A stretch of DNA of 34,842 nucleotides, from NCBI GenBank assembly GCA_016219905.1, contig JACRKA010000115.1, forward strand, positions 1-34,842, written 5' to 3'. Position numbers and translations under genes: made by a program. This DNA comes from Verrucomicrobiota bacterium (GTDB taxonomy: Bacteria; Verrucomicrobiota; Verrucomicrobiia; CAIQCK01). Shown in pieces: positions 22,564 to 31,271 of the stretch. Positions within the stretch are counted from its first letter, which is position 1. Each line of letters opens with the position of its first letter. Under the pieces are notes generated by a model. That model made no database searches. It was not told the DNA's origin and saw only the letters and a program-made list of their open reading frames with translations.

Positions 22564-23796
22564 ATGAGCAAACTTTCTATCGCAGACCTGAAGGACTTGC
22601 GCGGCAAGCGCGTGCTGGTGCGCGCGGACTACAACGTCCCGCTTGACGACAAGTGCGCCATCACCGACGACACGCGCATCAAGGAAACGGTCAGGACCAT
22701 CGAGTTCCTGACCGAGCGCGGCACGAAGGTGGTCCTGACGAGCCATCTCGGCCGGCCCGACGGTAAGCGGGTGGAGAGCATGAGCCTGCGGCCCGTGGCG
22801 GCGCGGCTGGCGGAGTTGCTGAAGCGGCCCGTGGCATTCGTGGACGACTGCATCGGCGAGAAGGTCACCAAGACGGTCGGTGCGATGAAGCCCGGTGACG
22901 TGGTCTTGCTGGAGAATACCCGTTTTTATGCCGAGGAGGAGGACAACGACGCGAAGTTTGCGGAGAAGCTGGCCAGCGTCGGCGACATCTACGTCAACGA
23001 CGCGTTCGGCACGGCGCACCGCGCGCACGCCTCGACGGCGGGCGTCTGCAAGTTCATCAAGACCAGCGCGGCCGGCTTCCTGATGCAGAAGGAACTGACG
23101 TATCTCGGCGAGGAACTGGCCAGCCCGGCGCGGCCGTTCCTGGTCATCCTCGGCGGCGCGAAGGTCAGCGACAAGATCGGCGTCATCACCAACCTGCTCG
23201 CGAAGGCCGACGGCTTCATCATCGGCGGCGCGATGGCCTACACGTTCCTGAAGGCGCAGGGCATCGGCATCGGCAGGTCGCTGGTGGAGGAAGACAAGCT
23301 CGGCCTCGCGAAGCAAGTGCTCGCGAAGATCCAGGCGCTCGGCGTGAAGTTCCATCTGCCGGCCGACCACATCGTGGCGCAGAAGGTCGAGACGCCCGTC
23401 GCCGGCCAGAAAAAGCCGAAGGTTGAGTTCAAGAACCCGCACCAAAGCTCCGACGCCTCCATCGAGGTCGGTTTCTGTGGCGTGGACATCGGCCCGAAGA
23501 CGATCGAGCGGTATCGCAACGAACTGATGCAGGCCAAGACCATCGTCTGGAACGGCCCGATGGGCATTTTCGAGATCCCGGAGTATTCGGCCGGCACGTT
23601 TGAAATCGCCCGCGTCGTCGCGGCGGCGACGCAGGCTGGCGCCAAGAGCATCATCGGCGGCGGCGACAGCGTGAAGGCCGTCAAGAAGGCCAAGGTCGGC
23701 GACAAGGTGACTTTTATCAGCACCGGCGGCGGCGCCAGCCTCGAGTTCCTTGAGGGCCGCGAGCTGCCCGGAGTGGCGGCGCTCTCCGACAAGTAG
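22564..23796 (+). CDS. pgk: Phosphoglycerate kinase
   Basis: 410 residues, full length for the family. It converts 1,3-bisphosphoglycerate and ADP to 3-phosphoglycerate and ATP in the cytoplasm (glycolysis, reversible in gluconeogenesis). Recognised motifs: VRADYNVPL near the N-terminus, LTSHLGRPDGK, the GGAKVSDKIGVI hinge region, VWNGPMGIFE, and the C-terminal GGGDSV nucleotide loop. The ATG at 22564 with GGAG upstream fits the family N-terminus (LSIADLKDLRGKRVLVR); an earlier in-frame ATG at 22519 adds unrelated residues. It is first in a pgk-tpiA-secG operon behind a good promoter, with 31 bases to tpiA. Confidence 0.98.
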   Translation: MSKLSIADLKDLRGKRVLVRADYNVPLDDKCAITDDTRIKETVRTIEFLTERGTKVVLTSHLGRPDGKRVESMSLRPVAARLAELLKRPVAFVDDCIGEKVTKTVGAMKPGDVVLLENTRFYAEEEDNDAKFAEKLASVGDIYVNDAFGTAHRAHASTAGVCKFIKTSAAGFLMQKELTYLGEELASPARPFLVILGGAKVSDKIGVITNLLAKADGFIIGGAMAYTFLKAQGIGIGRSLVEEDKLGLAKQVLAKIQALGVKFHLPADHIVAQKVETPVAGQKKPKVEFKNPHQSSDASIEVGFCGVDIGPKTIERYRNELMQAKTIVWNGPMGIFEIPEYSAGTFEIARVVAAATQAGAKSIIGGGDSVKAVKKAKVGDKVTFISTGGGASLEFLEGRELPGVAALSDK

Positions 23797-23827
23797 TAAA
23801 CTGCAATCTCGTAACTGAAATTCACCC

Positions 23828-24595
23828 ATGGACAAAGCTCGCAAACTTTTCATCGCCGGCAACTGGAAGATGAACAAGACGGTCGCCGAGGGTCTGGGCC
23901 TCGCGAAAGACCTCAAGCGTGACCTCGCGCTCGTGCGCGACGTGGACGTGGCGGTCTGCCCGCCGTTCACCGGCCTCTATCCGATCGGCCAGTTCCTTGA
24001 CGGCTCCAACGTCAAGCTCGGCGCGCAGGACATGTATTGGGACAAGTTCGGCGCGTTCACCGGCGAGGTGAACGCCGCGATGCTCAAGGACGTGTATTGC
24101 ACCTACGTCATCCTCGGCCACAGCGAGCGGCGGCAGTTTTTCCACGACACCAACGAGACAGTGAATAAGAAGACCAAGGCCGCGCTGGCCGCGCGCCTGA
24201 AGCCGATCGTCTGCGTCGGCGAGACGCTCCAGGAGCGCGAGAGCGGCCGCACCGAACTGGTCGTGAAGGATCATGTCACCAGCAGCCTCGCCGGACTGAA
24301 GGCCGAGGAACTGATCGAGATCACCATCGCTTACGAGCCGGTGTGGGCCATCGGCACGGGCAAGACCGCCACGACGCAGCAGGCGCAGGAAGTGCATGCG
24401 TTCATCCGCAAATTGCTGGCCGACATGAGCGATTCGAAGACGGCCGCGCGCGTCCGCATCCAGTATGGCGGCAGCGTGAAGCCGGGCAACGCGAAGGAGC
24501 TGCTCGGCCAGCCCGACGTGGACGGCGCGCTGGTGGGTGGCGCGAGCCTGGTGGCGCGCGATTTCGTGGAAATCATCAACAACGCAAGGAGCTAG
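23828..24595 (+). CDS. tpiA: Triosephosphate isomerase
   Basis: 255 residues, standard length. It interconverts dihydroxyacetone phosphate and glyceraldehyde 3-phosphate. Active-site residues are all present: Lys in GNWKMN, His in LGHSERR, Glu in AYEPVWAIGTGKTAT (loop 6), and the phosphate-binding YGGSVKPGN and GGAS loops. The gene follows pgk by 31 bases and precedes secG by 2, the common glycolysis-plus-secG order. Nothing unusual was seen. Confidence 0.98.
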   Translation: MDKARKLFIAGNWKMNKTVAEGLGLAKDLKRDLALVRDVDVAVCPPFTGLYPIGQFLDGSNVKLGAQDMYWDKFGAFTGEVNAAMLKDVYCTYVILGHSERRQFFHDTNETVNKKTKAALAARLKPIVCVGETLQERESGRTELVVKDHVTSSLAGLKAEELIEITIAYEPVWAIGTGKTATTQQAQEVHAFIRKLLADMSDSKTAARVRIQYGGSVKPGNAKELLGQPDVDGALVGGASLVARDFVEIINNARS

Positions 24596-24597
24596 TC

Positions 24598-25011
24598 ATG
24601 GGATTTTTCATCGGACTGATGCTGACGGTGCAGGTGCTGGCGTGCCTGTTCATGATCCTGATCGTGCTGATGCAGCCGTCGAAGGCCGACGGCGGCCTCG
24701 GCGCGGCGTTCGGCAGCGGCGCCACTGACACGCTCTTCGGCGCCCGCACGGGCAACATCCTGACCAAGGCCACGGTCTGGCTGGCGGCAATCCTGTTCAT
24801 CAACTCGATTTTGCTCGGCTTCCTTTTTTCGCGGCAATCATCGGCGGTGTTGGACGCCGTCAAGAAAGCGCCGCCTGCCGCGGTGCAGAAATCCGAGCCG
24901 GCCGCGAAGGACAAGAAAACGGCCGCGCCCGCCGCGGAGTCGAAGGCGGTTGCGCCGGAGAAGCCGGCCGGGCCGGCGAAGACTCCCGCTCCCGCGCCGG
25001 CCGCGAAGTGA
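24598..25011 (+). CDS. secG: Preprotein translocase subunit SecG
   Basis: 137 residues. Two membrane segments (IGLMLTVQVLACLFMILIVL and VWLAAILFINSILLGFLF) flank the cytoplasmic loop with the family motif MQPSKADGGLGAAFGSG and TDTLFGARTGN. SecG is the auxiliary subunit of the SecYEG channel. The C-terminal ~55 residues are an alanine/proline/lysine-rich tail, longer than in enterobacterial SecG but common in this kind of bacterium. The ATG lies 2 bases after the tpiA stop, with AAGGAG upstream. Confidence 0.95.
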   Translation: MGFFIGLMLTVQVLACLFMILIVLMQPSKADGGLGAAFGSGATDTLFGARTGNILTKATVWLAAILFINSILLGFLFSRQSSAVLDAVKKAPPAAVQKSEPAAKDKKTAAPAAESKAVAPEKPAGPAKTPAPAPAAK

Positions 25012-25013
25012 AG

Positions 25014-25218
25014 CAAGGCCGAAGGCCGGGGGTCGAAGGCCGAAGGAAGTCCGAAAACCGAAATCCGCGACAGGTTTGTCAGCGACGGTTTTCGGCAGCA
25101 CAGTTTTTCGAATGGCTGCCAGCAGTTCGCCAAATGCGGATCGTCTCGCGAAGCCCTGGAGCTTCGGCCTTCGGATTTCGACCTTCCTTCGGCCTTCGGC
25201 CTTCGACCTTCGGCCTTG
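25014..25218. repeat. Palindromic repeat element between secG and oppA
   Basis: The left arm (25014-25067) and right arm (25172-25218) are imperfect inverted repeats rich in GGCCGAAGG and TCGAAGG units, about 105 bases apart. The arms themselves contain short tandem GCCGAAGG steps. The layout is that of a REP or MITE-like element. It overlaps the 5' part of the oppA reading frame. No transposase is encoded in it. Confidence 0.7.
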
Positions 25219-26998
25219 TCTCCTCTCTGCCTTTGCGATCCTCCTGCCTCTCTTCGCCGGCTGCGGCGGCGCGTCGAATCCCGCCGGCAAGCCCGGCGAG
25301 ATGGTCTATTACGGCGAAGGCGGCGACATCAAGGGCTTCGATCCCGTCAAGGCCAGCGACACTGAGACGGCCGCGCAGGTCTGCAAAGTCTATGAGGGCT
25401 TGCTCGAATACGACTATCTCGTCCGGCCCTACCGCGTCGTGCCGAGGCTCGCAGTAGCGATGCCGGACATTTCGCCCGACGGGCTGACCTATACGTTCCG
25501 CATCAAGAAGGGCGTCCGTTTCCAGGACGACCCCTGTTTCCCCGATGGCAAGGGCCGCGAACTGGTTGCCGACGATTTCATCTACGCTTTCAAGCGGGTG
25601 ATGGACGCGAAGACACTCTCGACCGGCTCGTGGATTTTTGCCGAACACGTCGTCGGTGTGGACGAGTGGGCCAAGGCGAGCGAGGACCAGTCAAAGCCGA
25701 CCGACTACTCTCGCCCCATCGCCGGCTTTGAGGCGCCCGACCGCCACACACTGCGCATCCGCGTGACGAAGCCCTATCCGCAACTGCTCTGGGTGTTGAC
25801 GATGCAATACGCCTTCGCGACGCCGCGCGAGGCGGTGGAGCATTACAAGGACGACTTCCTGAACCATCCCGTCGGCACCGGCCCGTATCGGCTCAAGGAA
25901 TGGCGGCGCAACTACCGCATGGAATACGAGCGCAACCCGACCTTCCACGGCCAGCGTTATCCGGCCGAGGGCGAGCCGGGCGACCGCGAGAAGGGTCTGC
26001 TGGAGGACGCAGGCAAGCCGCTGCCGATCATTGACCGTGTCATCCTCTACAACGTGCGCGAATACTACACGCGCTGGCAGATGTTCCTCGCGGGCCAGAT
26101 CTACTCCGCCGGCATCAGCAAGGACTACTTCAACAAGGTCATCAACCAGGACCTCGATCTGACGCCGGAGATGAGCCGGCTCGGCATCAAGCTCCACAAG
26201 ACGCCGGAGATGGACGTGTTCTACATCGGCTTCAACTGGGAAGACCCGGTCGTCGGTGGCGGCAAGACCCTGGAGGAGGCCGCGCGTCATCGCAAGCTGC
26301 GGCAGGCGTTCGCGTGCGCCATCAACCAGAAGCAACTCAGCGAGTTCAACAACGGCCGCGTCACGCCCGCCAGCGGCCCGATCACGCCCGGCATCGCCGG
26401 CTACGACCCCGCCAGACAATATCCGTGGCGGTTCAACCTCGACCTCGCCCGCGAGCTGCTCGCCGAGGCCGGCTATCCCGACGGCAAGGACGCGCGCACC
26501 GGCCAGCGGTTGCGGCTGACGCTCGATATGGGCGGCGCGGGCGACGCCGAGATGCGGCAGATGGGACAGTTGATGGTGGACTTCGCGCGGGCGATCGGCA
26601 TTGAACTGACGATGAACTTTTCGTTGCAGGCCGAGCACTGGCGGAAACTCGAACACAAGGAGTCGCAGCTTTTCACCAGCGGCTGGGTGATGGACTACCC
26701 CGACGCGCAGAACGTGCTCCAACTCTGGTATGGCCCGAACGAGTCGCCCGGCGTCAACCACTGCAACTACAAGAACCCGGAGTTCGACAAGCTCTACCAG
26801 CGCATCCTGACGATGCAGGAATCGCCGGAGCGCACCGCGCTCTCACAGCAGATGGTGGACGTGATGCTGGCGGACTGCCCGTGCGCGTTCCTCTACCACC
26901 GATTGCTCTACGGCCTGATGCAGCCCTGGGTGGCGAACTTCAAGCCGCACGACTTCCCGTATCCGAACACGAAGTTTTACCGCGTGAAGCCGCACTGA
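25112..26998 (+). CDS. oppA: Peptide ABC transporter, substrate-binding lipoprotein
   Basis: About 628 residues from the ATG at 25112. The SBP_bac_5 family is clear: FDPVKASDTETAAQVCKVYEGLLEYD, LTYTFRIKKGVRFQDD, GTGPYRLKEW, FACAINQK, and the C-terminal DYPDAQNVLQLWYG. It binds oligopeptides outside the membrane and delivers them to OppBC. The signal region ends in ILLPLFAGC, a lipobox, so it is probably a lipoprotein. The start is uncertain: the ATG chosen puts about 40 residues, encoded partly by the palindromic repeat, ahead of the hydrophobic core; a non-ATG start nearer the core is possible. It heads oppABCDF, with 4 bases to oppB. Confidence 0.93.
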   Translation: MAASSSPNADRLAKPWSFGLRISTFLRPSAFDLRPCLLSAFAILLPLFAGCGGASNPAGKPGEMVYYGEGGDIKGFDPVKASDTETAAQVCKVYEGLLEYDYLVRPYRVVPRLAVAMPDISPDGLTYTFRIKKGVRFQDDPCFPDGKGRELVADDFIYAFKRVMDAKTLSTGSWIFAEHVVGVDEWAKASEDQSKPTDYSRPIAGFEAPDRHTLRIRVTKPYPQLLWVLTMQYAFATPREAVEHYKDDFLNHPVGTGPYRLKEWRRNYRMEYERNPTFHGQRYPAEGEPGDREKGLLEDAGKPLPIIDRVILYNVREYYTRWQMFLAGQIYSAGISKDYFNKVINQDLDLTPEMSRLGIKLHKTPEMDVFYIGFNWEDPVVGGGKTLEEAARHRKLRQAFACAINQKQLSEFNNGRVTPASGPITPGIAGYDPARQYPWRFNLDLARELLAEAGYPDGKDARTGQRLRLTLDMGGAGDAEMRQMGQLMVDFARAIGIELTMNFSLQAEHWRKLEHKESQLFTSGWVMDYPDAQNVLQLWYGPNESPGVNHCNYKNPEFDKLYQRILTMQESPERTALSQQMVDVMLADCPCAFLYHRLLYGLMQPWVANFKPHDFPYPNTKFYRVKPH

Positions 26999-27002
26999 GC
27001 CG

Positions 27003-27974
27003 ATGACCGCCTACATCATCCGCCGGCTGTTGACCGTGATCCCCATCACGCTCGGCGTGTTGCTGCTGGTCTTTTTCATCTACCGCGTCATCGGCGGCGA
27101 CCCCGCGGCGCGGCTGGCGGGCAAGAACGCCACGCCACAGAAGATCGAGCAGATCCGCAAGCAGTATGGCTTCGACAAGCCGAAGTTCTTCAACTGGCAG
27201 GAGGCCGCGAAGACCGGCAGCCCGGCTGCGGCGTTCGATTCGCAGTTCTGGCATCTCGTGGGGCAGTTCGCCCAGCTCGACTTCGGCAAGTCGCTCCAGA
27301 GCAACCAGCGCATCTCGCGGATGCTGGCCGACGGTGTTGTGCCATCGCTGTGCGTGACGACGCCGATCTTCCTCGTTGAACTGAGCGTGGCCATCGCGCT
27401 GGCGTTGATCTGTGCGTTCTATCGCGGGACGCGGATAGACCGCACCTTCGTCGTCGTCTCCATCGTCGCTATGAGCATCAGCGGGCTGGTCTATATCATG
27501 ATGGGCCAGTATTTCTTCGCGTTCAGGCTGCGATGGTTCCCCGTGTGGGGCTTCGAGTCACCGGCTTTTCTCCTCCTGCCCGTCGCCATCGGCGTCATCG
27601 CCGGCATCGGTGGCAGCCTGCGGTTCTACCGCACCATCATGCTCGACGAGATGTATCAGGACTACGTGCGCACCGCGTTCGCCAAGGGCTGCTCGCAACG
27701 CGAAGTCCTTTTCAAGCACGTCCTGAAGAACGCCGCCATCCCGATCCTGACCAACGTCGTCGTCGCGATCCCGTTCCTCTACACCGGCTCGCTGATGCTG
27801 GAGAGTTTCTTCGGCATCCCCGGCCTCGGCCGCATGACCGTGGACGCCATCTATACCGGTGACGAGCCGGTGCTGTTCGCGATGGTCTTCATCGGCTCTG
27901 TCATCTTCGTCATCGCGAACCTCGTCACCGACCTGCTCTACACGTGGGCCGACCCGCGCATCCGACTGCAATGA
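27003..27974 (+). CDS. oppB: Peptide ABC transporter permease (OppB/DppB type)
   Basis: 323 residues. N-terminal MTAYIIRRLLTVIPITLGVL is the typical first membrane segment of this permease type, followed by about five more. The cytoplasmic EAA loop that contacts the ATPases reads YVRTAFAKGCSQREVLFKHVLKNA. The segment between membrane spans 1 and 2 is somewhat long (AAKTGSPAAAFDSQFW). The start follows oppA by 4 bases. It forms the channel together with OppC. A palindromic repeat separates it from oppC. Confidence 0.95.
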   Translation: MTAYIIRRLLTVIPITLGVLLLVFFIYRVIGGDPAARLAGKNATPQKIEQIRKQYGFDKPKFFNWQEAAKTGSPAAAFDSQFWHLVGQFAQLDFGKSLQSNQRISRMLADGVVPSLCVTTPIFLVELSVAIALALICAFYRGTRIDRTFVVVSIVAMSISGLVYIMMGQYFFAFRLRWFPVWGFESPAFLLLPVAIGVIAGIGGSLRFYRTIMLDEMYQDYVRTAFAKGCSQREVLFKHVLKNAAIPILTNVVVAIPFLYTGSLMLESFFGIPGLGRMTVDAIYTGDEPVLFAMVFIGSVIFVIANLVTDLLYTWADPRIRLQ

Positions 27975-27997
27975 AACTGACGCCGCCAACCAAACTC

Positions 27998-28072
27998 GTA
28001 GGAGCCGACGTAAGGAGACTCGTTGTGCGGCTCTCGGCCGGACCCGATGAGCCTCCTCACGTCGGCTCCTAC
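27998..28072. repeat. REP-like palindrome between oppB and oppC
   Basis: The left arm GTAGGAGCCGACGTAAGGAG (27998-28017) and the right arm (28053-28072) match as inverted repeats at 19 of 20 positions across a 35-base loop. It fills nearly all of the 106-base gap inside an operon. Possible roles are mRNA stabilisation of oppAB or partial transcription stop; it could also be a passive mobile repeat. Confidence 0.8.
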
Positions 28073-28080
28073 GCAAACTC

Positions 28081-29007
28081 ATGACCGCCACTGCCGCCAA
28101 CTCCGCCGCGCTTGCCGCGAAGCCCCAGACGCTCTGGAGCACGGCGTGGCGCCAATTCCGCCGCAACCGGCTCGCGGCTGCCTGCCTCTGGATCATTGTC
28201 ATCTACGTCGGCATCTGGCTCTACGCAGAATCAGTTTACTGGACGGCCTATCTCCGCGATGTCGTGCCGTCCTACAAAGTCACCGACTTTGACGCCCGCA
28301 ACGCCGCGCCGTCGTTGCGCCACTGGCTCGGCACCGACTTCACCGGCCGCGACAACGTCGCCCAGCTCATCCAGGGCGTCCGCATCGCGTTCGAGATCGC
28401 CATCCTGAGCAGTGCCATCCTCATTCCGCTCGGATTCCTGCTCGGCGCGCTGGCGGGCTACTTCGGCCGCTGGGTGGACAACGCGATCATCTGGCTCTAC
28501 TCCGTGGTGGATTCCGTGCCGAGCATCCTCTCCATCATCTCCATCAGCTACGTCGTCGGCCGCGGCATGAAAGGCATCGTCATCGGCATGGGCCTCGTCG
28601 CGTGGGTCGGCCTCTGCCGTCTCATCCGCGGCGAATACCTCAAGCACAAGCAGCGAGCCTACGTCGCCGCCGCGCGCGCCCTCGGCGCGGGCCACCTCAC
28701 TGTCATGCTGCGCCACATCGCGCCCAACGTCCTGCACATCGTCATCATCACCTTCACGCTGCTGTTCCCGCGCTTCATCCTCACCGAGGTCATCCTGAGC
28801 TACCTCGGCGTCGGCATCGCCAACGAGCCAAGCTGGGGCGTGATGATCAACGACGCCAAGCAGCGCCTCTGGCTGGGCGTCTGGTGGGAACTCGGCGGCG
28901 CCACCGCTGCGATGTTCTTCCTGGTGCTCGCCCTCAACATTGTCGGCGACGCTCTGCGCGACGCGCTTGATCCCAAACTGAAAACCGCTGAAGGATCGGC
29001 CACCTGA
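28081..29007 (+). CDS. oppC: Peptide ABC transporter permease (OppC/DppC type)
   Basis: 308 residues. A cytoplasmic N-terminus with WRQFRRNRLAAACLWIIVIY leads into the first span; HWLGTDFTGRDNVAQLIQGVRIA is the conserved family segment, and the EAA loop reads YVAAARALGAGHLTVMLRHIAPN. It pairs with OppB. The last base of its TGA is the first base of the oppD ATG, so the two are translationally coupled. No anomaly was seen apart from the repeat just before its start. Confidence 0.95.
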   Translation: MTATAANSAALAAKPQTLWSTAWRQFRRNRLAAACLWIIVIYVGIWLYAESVYWTAYLRDVVPSYKVTDFDARNAAPSLRHWLGTDFTGRDNVAQLIQGVRIAFEIAILSSAILIPLGFLLGALAGYFGRWVDNAIIWLYSVVDSVPSILSIISISYVVGRGMKGIVIGMGLVAWVGLCRLIRGEYLKHKQRAYVAAARALGAGHLTVMLRHIAPNVLHIVIITFTLLFPRFILTEVILSYLGVGIANEPSWGVMINDAKQRLWLGVWWELGGATAAMFFLVLALNIVGDALRDALDPKLKTAEGSAT

Positions 29008-29867
29008 TGGAAAATACGAATCAAACCCTGCTCGACGTCCGCGACCTGCGGATCAGCTTCTTCACCGATGAGGGCGAAGTGCGCGCGGTGGACGGCATCT
29101 CGTTCTCGATGAAGCCGGGCGAAACGCTGGCGGTGGTGGGCGAGAGCGGTAGTGGCAAGAGCGTGACGGCGATGGCGCTGACGCGGCTGGTGCCATCGCC
29201 ACCGGCGCGTTACCTCGGCGGCGAGATCATCTTCAAGGGGCGGGACACGTTGAAGCTTTCGCCGGAAGAACTGCGCCGGGTCCGTGGGGCGCAGATCAGC
29301 TACATCTTCCAGGAGCCGAGCACGTCGCTGAACCCGGTCTTCCAAATTCGCTCGCAGATCGCCGAGGCCATTGAGTTGCATCGTCGTGACGTGAAGGACG
29401 TGGATGCCGAGGCCGAGCGATTGCTGACGCTCGTGGGCATCCGCGACGCCCGGCTGCGGATGGGCGACTATCCACACCAACTCAGCGGCGGCATGCAACA
29501 GCGCGTGATGATCGCAATGGCGCTGGCGTGCAACCCGTCGTTGCTTGTGGCCGACGAGCCGACTACCGCACTGGACGTGACCATCCAGGCTCAGATCATG
29601 GAGTTGCTGAAAGAACTAAAGCAAAAGCTTGGCATGGCGATCATGCTCATCACGCACAACTTCAGCATCGTCGCCGACATCGCCGACAACATCGCCGTGA
29701 TGTTCCGTGGCAAGATCGTGGAATACGGCCCGACGCAGCGCGTGCTGCATGAGCCGCAGCATCCTTACACCAAGGCGTTGCTGGAGTGCATCCCGCGGCT
29801 CGGGGCGCACAAGCACCGACTGAAAACCATCAACCACGCCGAGATTGAAGCGGCTTTGGGACGCTGA
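29007..29867 (+). CDS. oppD: Peptide ABC transporter ATPase (OppD/DppD type)
   Basis: 286 residues. Walker [10 protein letters not shown]-loop [12 protein letters not shown], signature [15 protein letters not shown], Walker [13 protein letters not shown] and the switch His in [11 protein letters not shown]. The C-terminal [15 protein letters not shown] is diagnostic for peptide transporters. It is shorter than most OppD (about 320-335) and lacks the usual longer tail. It energises uptake at the inner membrane together with OppF, whose gene starts 5 bases downstream. Confidence 0.95.
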   Translation: MENTNQTLLDVRDLRISFFTDEGEVRAVDGISFSMKPGETLAVVGESGSGKSVTAMALTRLVPSPPARYLGGEIIFKGRDTLKLSPEELRRVRGAQISYIFQEPSTSLNPVFQIRSQIAEAIELHRRDVKDVDAEAERLLTLVGIRDARLRMGDYPHQLSGGMQQRVMIAMALACNPSLLVADEPTTALDVTIQAQIMELLKELKQKLGMAIMLITHNFSIVADIADNIAVMFRGKIVEYGPTQRVLHEPQHPYTKALLECIPRLGAHKHRLKTINHAEIEAALGR

Positions 29868-29872
29868 CCGCC

Positions 29873-30661
29873 ATGCCACTTCTCGAAGTCAAAAACCTGA
29901 AAGTGTATTTCCCGATCATGGGCGGCGTCATCCGCCACAAGATTGGCGAGGTGAAGGCCGTGGACGACGTGAGCTTTGCCATCGAACCGGGCGAAACCGT
30001 CGGCCTCGTCGGCGAGAGCGGCAGCGGCAAGACCACCATCGGCCGCGCCATCTTGCGCCTGTTGGAGCCGACGGCTGGCGAGGTGCGGTTTGATGGCCAC
30101 GACATCACGCACGCCTCGGAGCGCGAACTGCGCCCTCTGCGCAAACAGATGCAGATGGTGTTCCAGGATCCCTTCGGCTCGCTCAACCCGCGCATGACCA
30201 TCGCCTCCATCGTCGGCGAGGCGATGAAGATCCATTTCCGACAGATGGACCGCAACGCGCGGCGCGACCGCATCGCCGAGCTGTTGCGCCGTGTGGGCCT
30301 GAAGCCGGAGCACATGAACCGTTACCCGCACGAGTTCAGCGGCGGGCAGCGGCAGCGCATCGGCATCGCGCGGGCGCTGGCGGTGGAGCCGAAGTTCATC
30401 GTGTGCGACGAGCCGGTGAGCGCGCTGGACGTGTCGGTGCAGGCGGCGATCATCAATCTGCTGCAAGACCTGCAGGAACAGTATCGGCTGACCTACCTTT
30501 TCATCGCCCACGATCTGGCGGTGGTGGAGCACATCAGCGACCGGGTACTGGTGATGACGCAAGGCAAGATCGTCGAGGCGGCCAGCTCGGAGGAGATATA
30601 CGAGCGGCCGCAGCATCCCTACACGCAGAAGCTGATCGCGGCGGTGCCGAAGGCTTTTTGA
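29873..30661 (+). CDS. oppF: Peptide ABC transporter ATPase (OppF/DppF type)
   Basis: 262 residues. The N-terminal [21 protein letters not shown] is characteristic of OppF. Then come Walker [11 protein letters not shown]-loop [14 protein letters not shown], signature [15 protein letters not shown], Walker [13 protein letters not shown] and His in [11 protein letters not shown]. The C-terminus stops soon after [15 protein letters not shown], so the extension of longer OppF proteins is missing. It is last in oppABCDF; the following LPP20 gene begins about 97 bases later. Confidence 0.95.
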   Translation: MPLLEVKNLKVYFPIMGGVIRHKIGEVKAVDDVSFAIEPGETVGLVGESGSGKTTIGRAILRLLEPTAGEVRFDGHDITHASERELRPLRKQMQMVFQDPFGSLNPRMTIASIVGEAMKIHFRQMDRNARRDRIAELLRRVGLKPEHMNRYPHEFSGGQRQRIGIARALAVEPKFIVCDEPVSALDVSVQAAIINLLQDLQEQYRLTYLFIAHDLAVVEHISDRVLVMTQGKIVEAASSEEIYERPQHPYTQKLIAAVPKAF

Positions 30662-30758
30662 CGACGGGGCGTTGAATACACGGCCGTTCGGCGCGTCAAT
30701 ACGCGCACTCATGGCGGCAATCTTGACCCGTTTCTCTGTGAGCGTTACGTTAGCCGCA

Positions 30759-31259
30759 ATGTTCAGGACGGCTTGCGCAACGGTGCTCCTTGTTCTGGCG
30801 GCTTCGGGCTGGACGGCCGAAGCGCCACGCTATGCATTTCAACCCAACACGCCTGCGCCGGGCCAGGGCGTTATTCGCGTCACAGGCACGGGGCTGGCCG
30901 GTCGCTCCGGCTCGCGCGGACAGTTGCGGCTGATGGCCGAGCGCGCAGCGGTCGTGGACGCTTATCGCAACCTGGCGCTCGCGCTGGGACAGGGCACGCA
31001 GGTCGTGGCGGATGGCAGGCGCCACATCACGGCATCCGGCTATATCGTTGGTGCGCAAGTCGTCCAGACGCGCTATTATCCGAGCGGCCGCGTGGAGGTG
31101 GACATGACGATGGAAGTCCACCACCCGCCGACGGCGCCGGCCATCGAGCCGCCGCCGCGCCCGGCTGATCCGCCGCAGACGGTCGAGACGCAGAACCGAC
31201 AGATCAGCGAAGAAGAGTGGTTGAAGCTTTACAAGGATCCGCAGAGCAAGAAGCCTTAG
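30759..31259 (+). CDS. LPP20-like exported protein, single domain
   Basis: 166 residues from the ATG at 30759, which gives a signal peptide MFRTACATVLLVLAASGWTA with likely cleavage near TAEAP; an in-frame ATG at 30711 would lengthen the N-terminus. The core (LRLMAERAAVVDAYRNLALALGQGTQV, ITASGYIVGAQVVQTRYYPSGRVEVDMTMEV) matches the LPP20/FlgP-type domain of exported proteins. The tail is proline-rich and then acidic. It stands 12 bases before the three-domain paralog, so the two are an operon. The family function is poorly defined; an envelope role is expected. Confidence 0.8.
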   Translation: MFRTACATVLLVLAASGWTAEAPRYAFQPNTPAPGQGVIRVTGTGLAGRSGSRGQLRLMAERAAVVDAYRNLALALGQGTQVVADGRRHITASGYIVGAQVVQTRYYPSGRVEVDMTMEVHHPPTAPAIEPPPRPADPPQTVETQNRQISEEEWLKLYKDPQSKKP

Positions 31260-31271
31260 CGAAAGGAAATC

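Noticed and set aside
24950-25111. oppA start inside the secG gene
   Set aside because: It would add about 54 residues read out of frame from the secG tail and the repeat; ATG 25112 is the last ATG before the signal-like core.
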